Shown here one piece after another: positions 62,226 to 64,000 of a stretch of 64,000 nucleotides of DNA. The stretch covers positions 752,197 to 816,196 of the forward strand of contig JAIEMW010000001.1 in the NCBI GenBank assembly GCA_019751815.1, given 5' to 3'. Both the position numbers and the translations under genes were made by a program. Origin of the DNA: Cyanobacteriota bacterium. GTDB taxonomy: Bacteria; Cyanobacteriota; Vampirovibrionia; Vampirovibrionales; Vampirovibrionaceae. The notes under the pieces were generated by a model, which was given only the letters and a program-made list of their open reading frames with translations, was not told the DNA's origin and searched no databases. How positions within the stretch are numbered: the first letter of the stretch is position 1; each line of letters starts with the position of its first letter.

Positions 62226-63356
62226 ATGACGCTGCCTCCAAAAACTACCCATCCTCCGTATTCTGTCTTCATCATAGGGGCGGGAAACATTGCGGCCCTG
62301 CAAGACACGCCTCACTCCAGCAATATCATTACCCATGCGCATGCAATTCAAGCCCATCCTTCATTTCGACTGCTCGGGTTTGCGGAACCTGACCCCAATA
62401 CAAGACAAATTGCAACAGAACGGTGGTCTGTGCCCTCCTACCAGAGTGTTGAAGACTGGATTTCATCAACAACGACACAACATAAAGCCGACGTTATTGC
62501 CATTGCAGCACCCACCCAGGAGCATTTCCCTCTGTTAGTCAAACTAATAGACTGGTACGATGAGAACAAGGAAGAGCGTCCTTTTCATCTCATCTTTTGT
62601 GAAAAACCCTTGGTTGCGGATCTCGCTCAAGCTGAAACGATTCTCAGACATTCCCAACAGAAGCAAGTCCCAATATGCGTCAATTATTCCCGAAGGTACC
62701 TGCCACGTATCCAAACATTGAGCCAAAAAATTCAAAGTCAGGACTGGGGGGCATTATTAGGCGGAACAGCCAGTTATGGGAAAGGGCTCTTCAACAATGG
62801 GTCACATTTAATCGATCTGCTTGTTTACTTTTTTGGCCCCATGGAAGTCAAACAAACTCTCACGGCAGTCTATGACCACTTTGAGTTTGACCCGAGTATC
62901 TCGGGAGTATTACAGGTACACCCTCAAGATAGTGCCAACACCTCAGCTTTCATTTATCTGCAAACCATTGATTGTCGGGCTTACACTCACTTTGAGTTGG
63001 ATCTTTTCTTTGAGAGAGGTCGAATTAAGTTAACCGACCTTTCTACTCAAATAATCGAATATACCGTTCAAGAGAGTTCTCTCTATTCTGGTTATCGACA
63101 ATTAGCCTCTTGCCAGACCGAAGAAACACAAATCCAATCTGCAATGTCTTTTGCCTATAACCATCTGGCAAGCTATTTGCCCAGCTGCTCACCCTTTCCA
63201 TCTCAATCTCACGCTTTAAAGCTCATCAATCCGATTGAAGAAACTTTAGCCGTTATCCAAACCTGCGATAAGATCTATCAATCTGCTAGAGATAATAACC
63301 TTCTTGATAATAACGTTCCGAAGGCTGCGGCAATCACAGAGCACAAAACGTGTTAG
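62226..63356 (+). CDS. Gfo/Idh/MocA family oxidoreductase
   Basis: The protein has 376 residues from ATG 62226; a longer upstream frame reads through the tRNA and is not real. The N-terminal Rossmann motif is VFIIGAGNIAALQ, with FAEPDPNTRQIA and the family EKP motif (FCEKPLVADLAQAE). The C-terminal domain contains NYSRRYLPRIQ and the helix-start NNGSHLIDLLVYFFG with the conserved His. Such enzymes oxidise or reduce sugars, often nucleotide sugars in glycan loci. The next gene overlaps its end by 7 bp, suggesting a polysaccharide operon extending past the window. Confidence 0.85.
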   Translation: MTLPPKTTHPPYSVFIIGAGNIAALQDTPHSSNIITHAHAIQAHPSFRLLGFAEPDPNTRQIATERWSVPSYQSVEDWISSTTTQHKADVIAIAAPTQEHFPLLVKLIDWYDENKEERPFHLIFCEKPLVADLAQAETILRHSQQKQVPICVNYSRRYLPRIQTLSQKIQSQDWGALLGGTASYGKGLFNNGSHLIDLLVYFFGPMEVKQTLTAVYDHFEFDPSISGVLQVHPQDSANTSAFIYLQTIDCRAYTHFELDLFFERGRIKLTDLSTQIIEYTVQESSLYSGYRQLASCQTEETQIQSAMSFAYNHLASYLPSCSPFPSQSHALKLINPIEETLAVIQTCDKIYQSARDNNLLDNNVPKAAAITEHKTC

Positions 63357-64000
63357 AAAAGCCCGCCCCCACTATATTATTATTTGCCTGTGATCCTGGA
63401 GGAGCTAACGCCCTCCTTCCTCTGCAAGAAGGGCTTGAAAAAGCAGGGTATAATCTCCTCTGGTTCGGCAAGAATCAGGCATTTGATCTTTTCTCAAATG
63501 CGGGTATTCCTGTCGAATATCTCTCTGTTTCATCAGCGTCTGCTGTCCATAGCAACGCAGTCGCTCATTCGTTGCATCAGCTGTTAATCGCCACAACCCC
63601 CCAAATCGTGATTACAGGAACCAGTGCTGAAGATGACACGGAAAAAAAGCTTTGGGAAGCATGCTCTCAGCAGAATATTCCCTCTGTCGCCATTTTGGAC
63701 TCTTGGGTCAATTACGGTATTCGCTTCTCTGCCTTTCCTGTGTCCCGCATGGCAGAATTTGAGAAAAACCCTGAACTGACTTACCAACCATCACGCGTGT
63801 TTGTTATGGACGAAGAGGCCAAAAGGCAACTTTGCAAGATTGGCATTGCCAAGGAAAAAATAACCGTCACTGGGCAACCGTATTTCCAGAAGCTTCGAAA
63901 TACCATGACCACCGAGAGAAGGCGCTGGGCGAGAGACTATGTAAGGGAATTACTCAAAAGTAACTGCCCAAATTCCGTAGAAGGTTCAAAACAGAGGGAC
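63350..64000 (+). CDS. GT-B-like or capsule-type biosynthesis protein, partial at right edge
   Basis: A continuous frame of 217 codons runs from GTG 63350 to the window end without a stop. It starts MLEKPAPTILLLFACDPGGANALLPL, a strand-then-Gly-rich loop typical of GT-B or UDP-sugar-epimerase-like folds. Later come IVITGTSAEDDTEKKLWEA, VAILDSWVNYGIRF, a predicted second-domain entry PSRVFVMDEEAKRQLCKIG and VTGQPYFQKLR. It resembles enzymes that act on nucleotide sugars or capsule precursors. It overlaps the oxidoreductase gene, so the two are coupled. Truncation is by the window, not a mutation. Confidence 0.7.
   Translation, partial: MLEKPAPTILLFACDPGGANALLPLQEGLEKAGYNLLWFGKNQAFDLFSNAGIPVEYLSVSSASAVHSNAVAHSLHQLLIATTPQIVITGTSAEDDTEKKLWEACSQQNIPSVAILDSWVNYGIRFSAFPVSRMAEFEKNPELTYQPSRVFVMDEEAKRQLCKIGIAKEKITVTGQPYFQKLRNTMTTERRRWARDYVRELLKSNCPNSVEGSKQRD

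Overview
The window reads as bacterial chromosomal DNA with compact genes on both strands, short spacers and ATG, GTG and TTG starts with Shine-Dalgarno sites. It holds no rRNA, CRISPR array, insertion sequence or prophage that I can see. Flagellins, undecaprenyl-type glycan enzymes, many signal-peptide proteins and an MGDG-synthase-like glycosyltransferase suggest a motile bacterium. The flagellin type, a tmRNA tag containing an F-x-A-R-K stretch like cyanobacterial tags, and many short unknown proteins make a non-photosynthetic cyanobacterial relative (Vampirovibrionia/Melainabacteria) my best guess. That placement is inference from memory, not a search result.

Layout. 0-3 kb: a CbiX-like chelatase and a membrane protein face a TetR regulator across a 30-bp near-perfect palindrome, then a duplicated zinc-ribbon membrane protein and tmRNA (minus). 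3-5.5 kb: small unknown proteins and a ferredoxin-MBL hydrolase. 5.5-10.4 kb: a glycan module (WecE-like transaminase, GtrB/ArnC-type GT2, methyltransferase, GT-C-like membrane protein) in which the GT2 carries an in-frame amber codon. 11-17 kb: tRNA-Leu, prolyl oligopeptidase, a PHB-depolymerase-like esterase and the rpmE-prfA-methyltransferase run. 17-23 kb: small unknown proteins, dnaB, a helical/Gly-rich protein pair and bL25. 23-31 kb: a TPR protein, tRNA-Ser and four tandem flagellin genes, each with its own terminator. 31-47 kb: phosphohexomutase, a repeat protein, bioF, Fe-S biogenesis genes, SDR, GT28, radical SAM, smpB and HU. 47-54.7 kb: gmk, a REC-PAS-histidine kinase, a PhaB-like reductase, an HCDH-ECH fusion and a GT4. 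55-64 kb: pyrB-pyrC, a lemA-TPM operon, a minus-strand YkgJ/membrane/SRPBCC operon, tRNA-Pro, a Gfo/Idh/MocA oxidoreductase and a partial gene cut by the right edge.

Genes that work together: ssrA with smpB (ribosome rescue); prfA with rpmE (translation); pyrB with pyrC (pyrimidine synthesis); the PhaB-like reductase, the HCDH-ECH fusion and perhaps the PHB-depolymerase-like esterase (hydroxyacyl-CoA or polyester metabolism); GT2 with the GT-C-like protein (lipid-linked sugar transfer); Nfu with the A-type carrier (Fe-S assembly).

The observations most worth a second look are: a short [RQY]-F-G-[small] motif in N-terminal extensions of at least six otherwise unrelated proteins; the single amber codon splitting an otherwise intact GT2; the unusually long basic tmRNA tag; the TetR palindrome; the helical/Gly-rich protein pair; and the tandem copying of the HU terminator hairpin.
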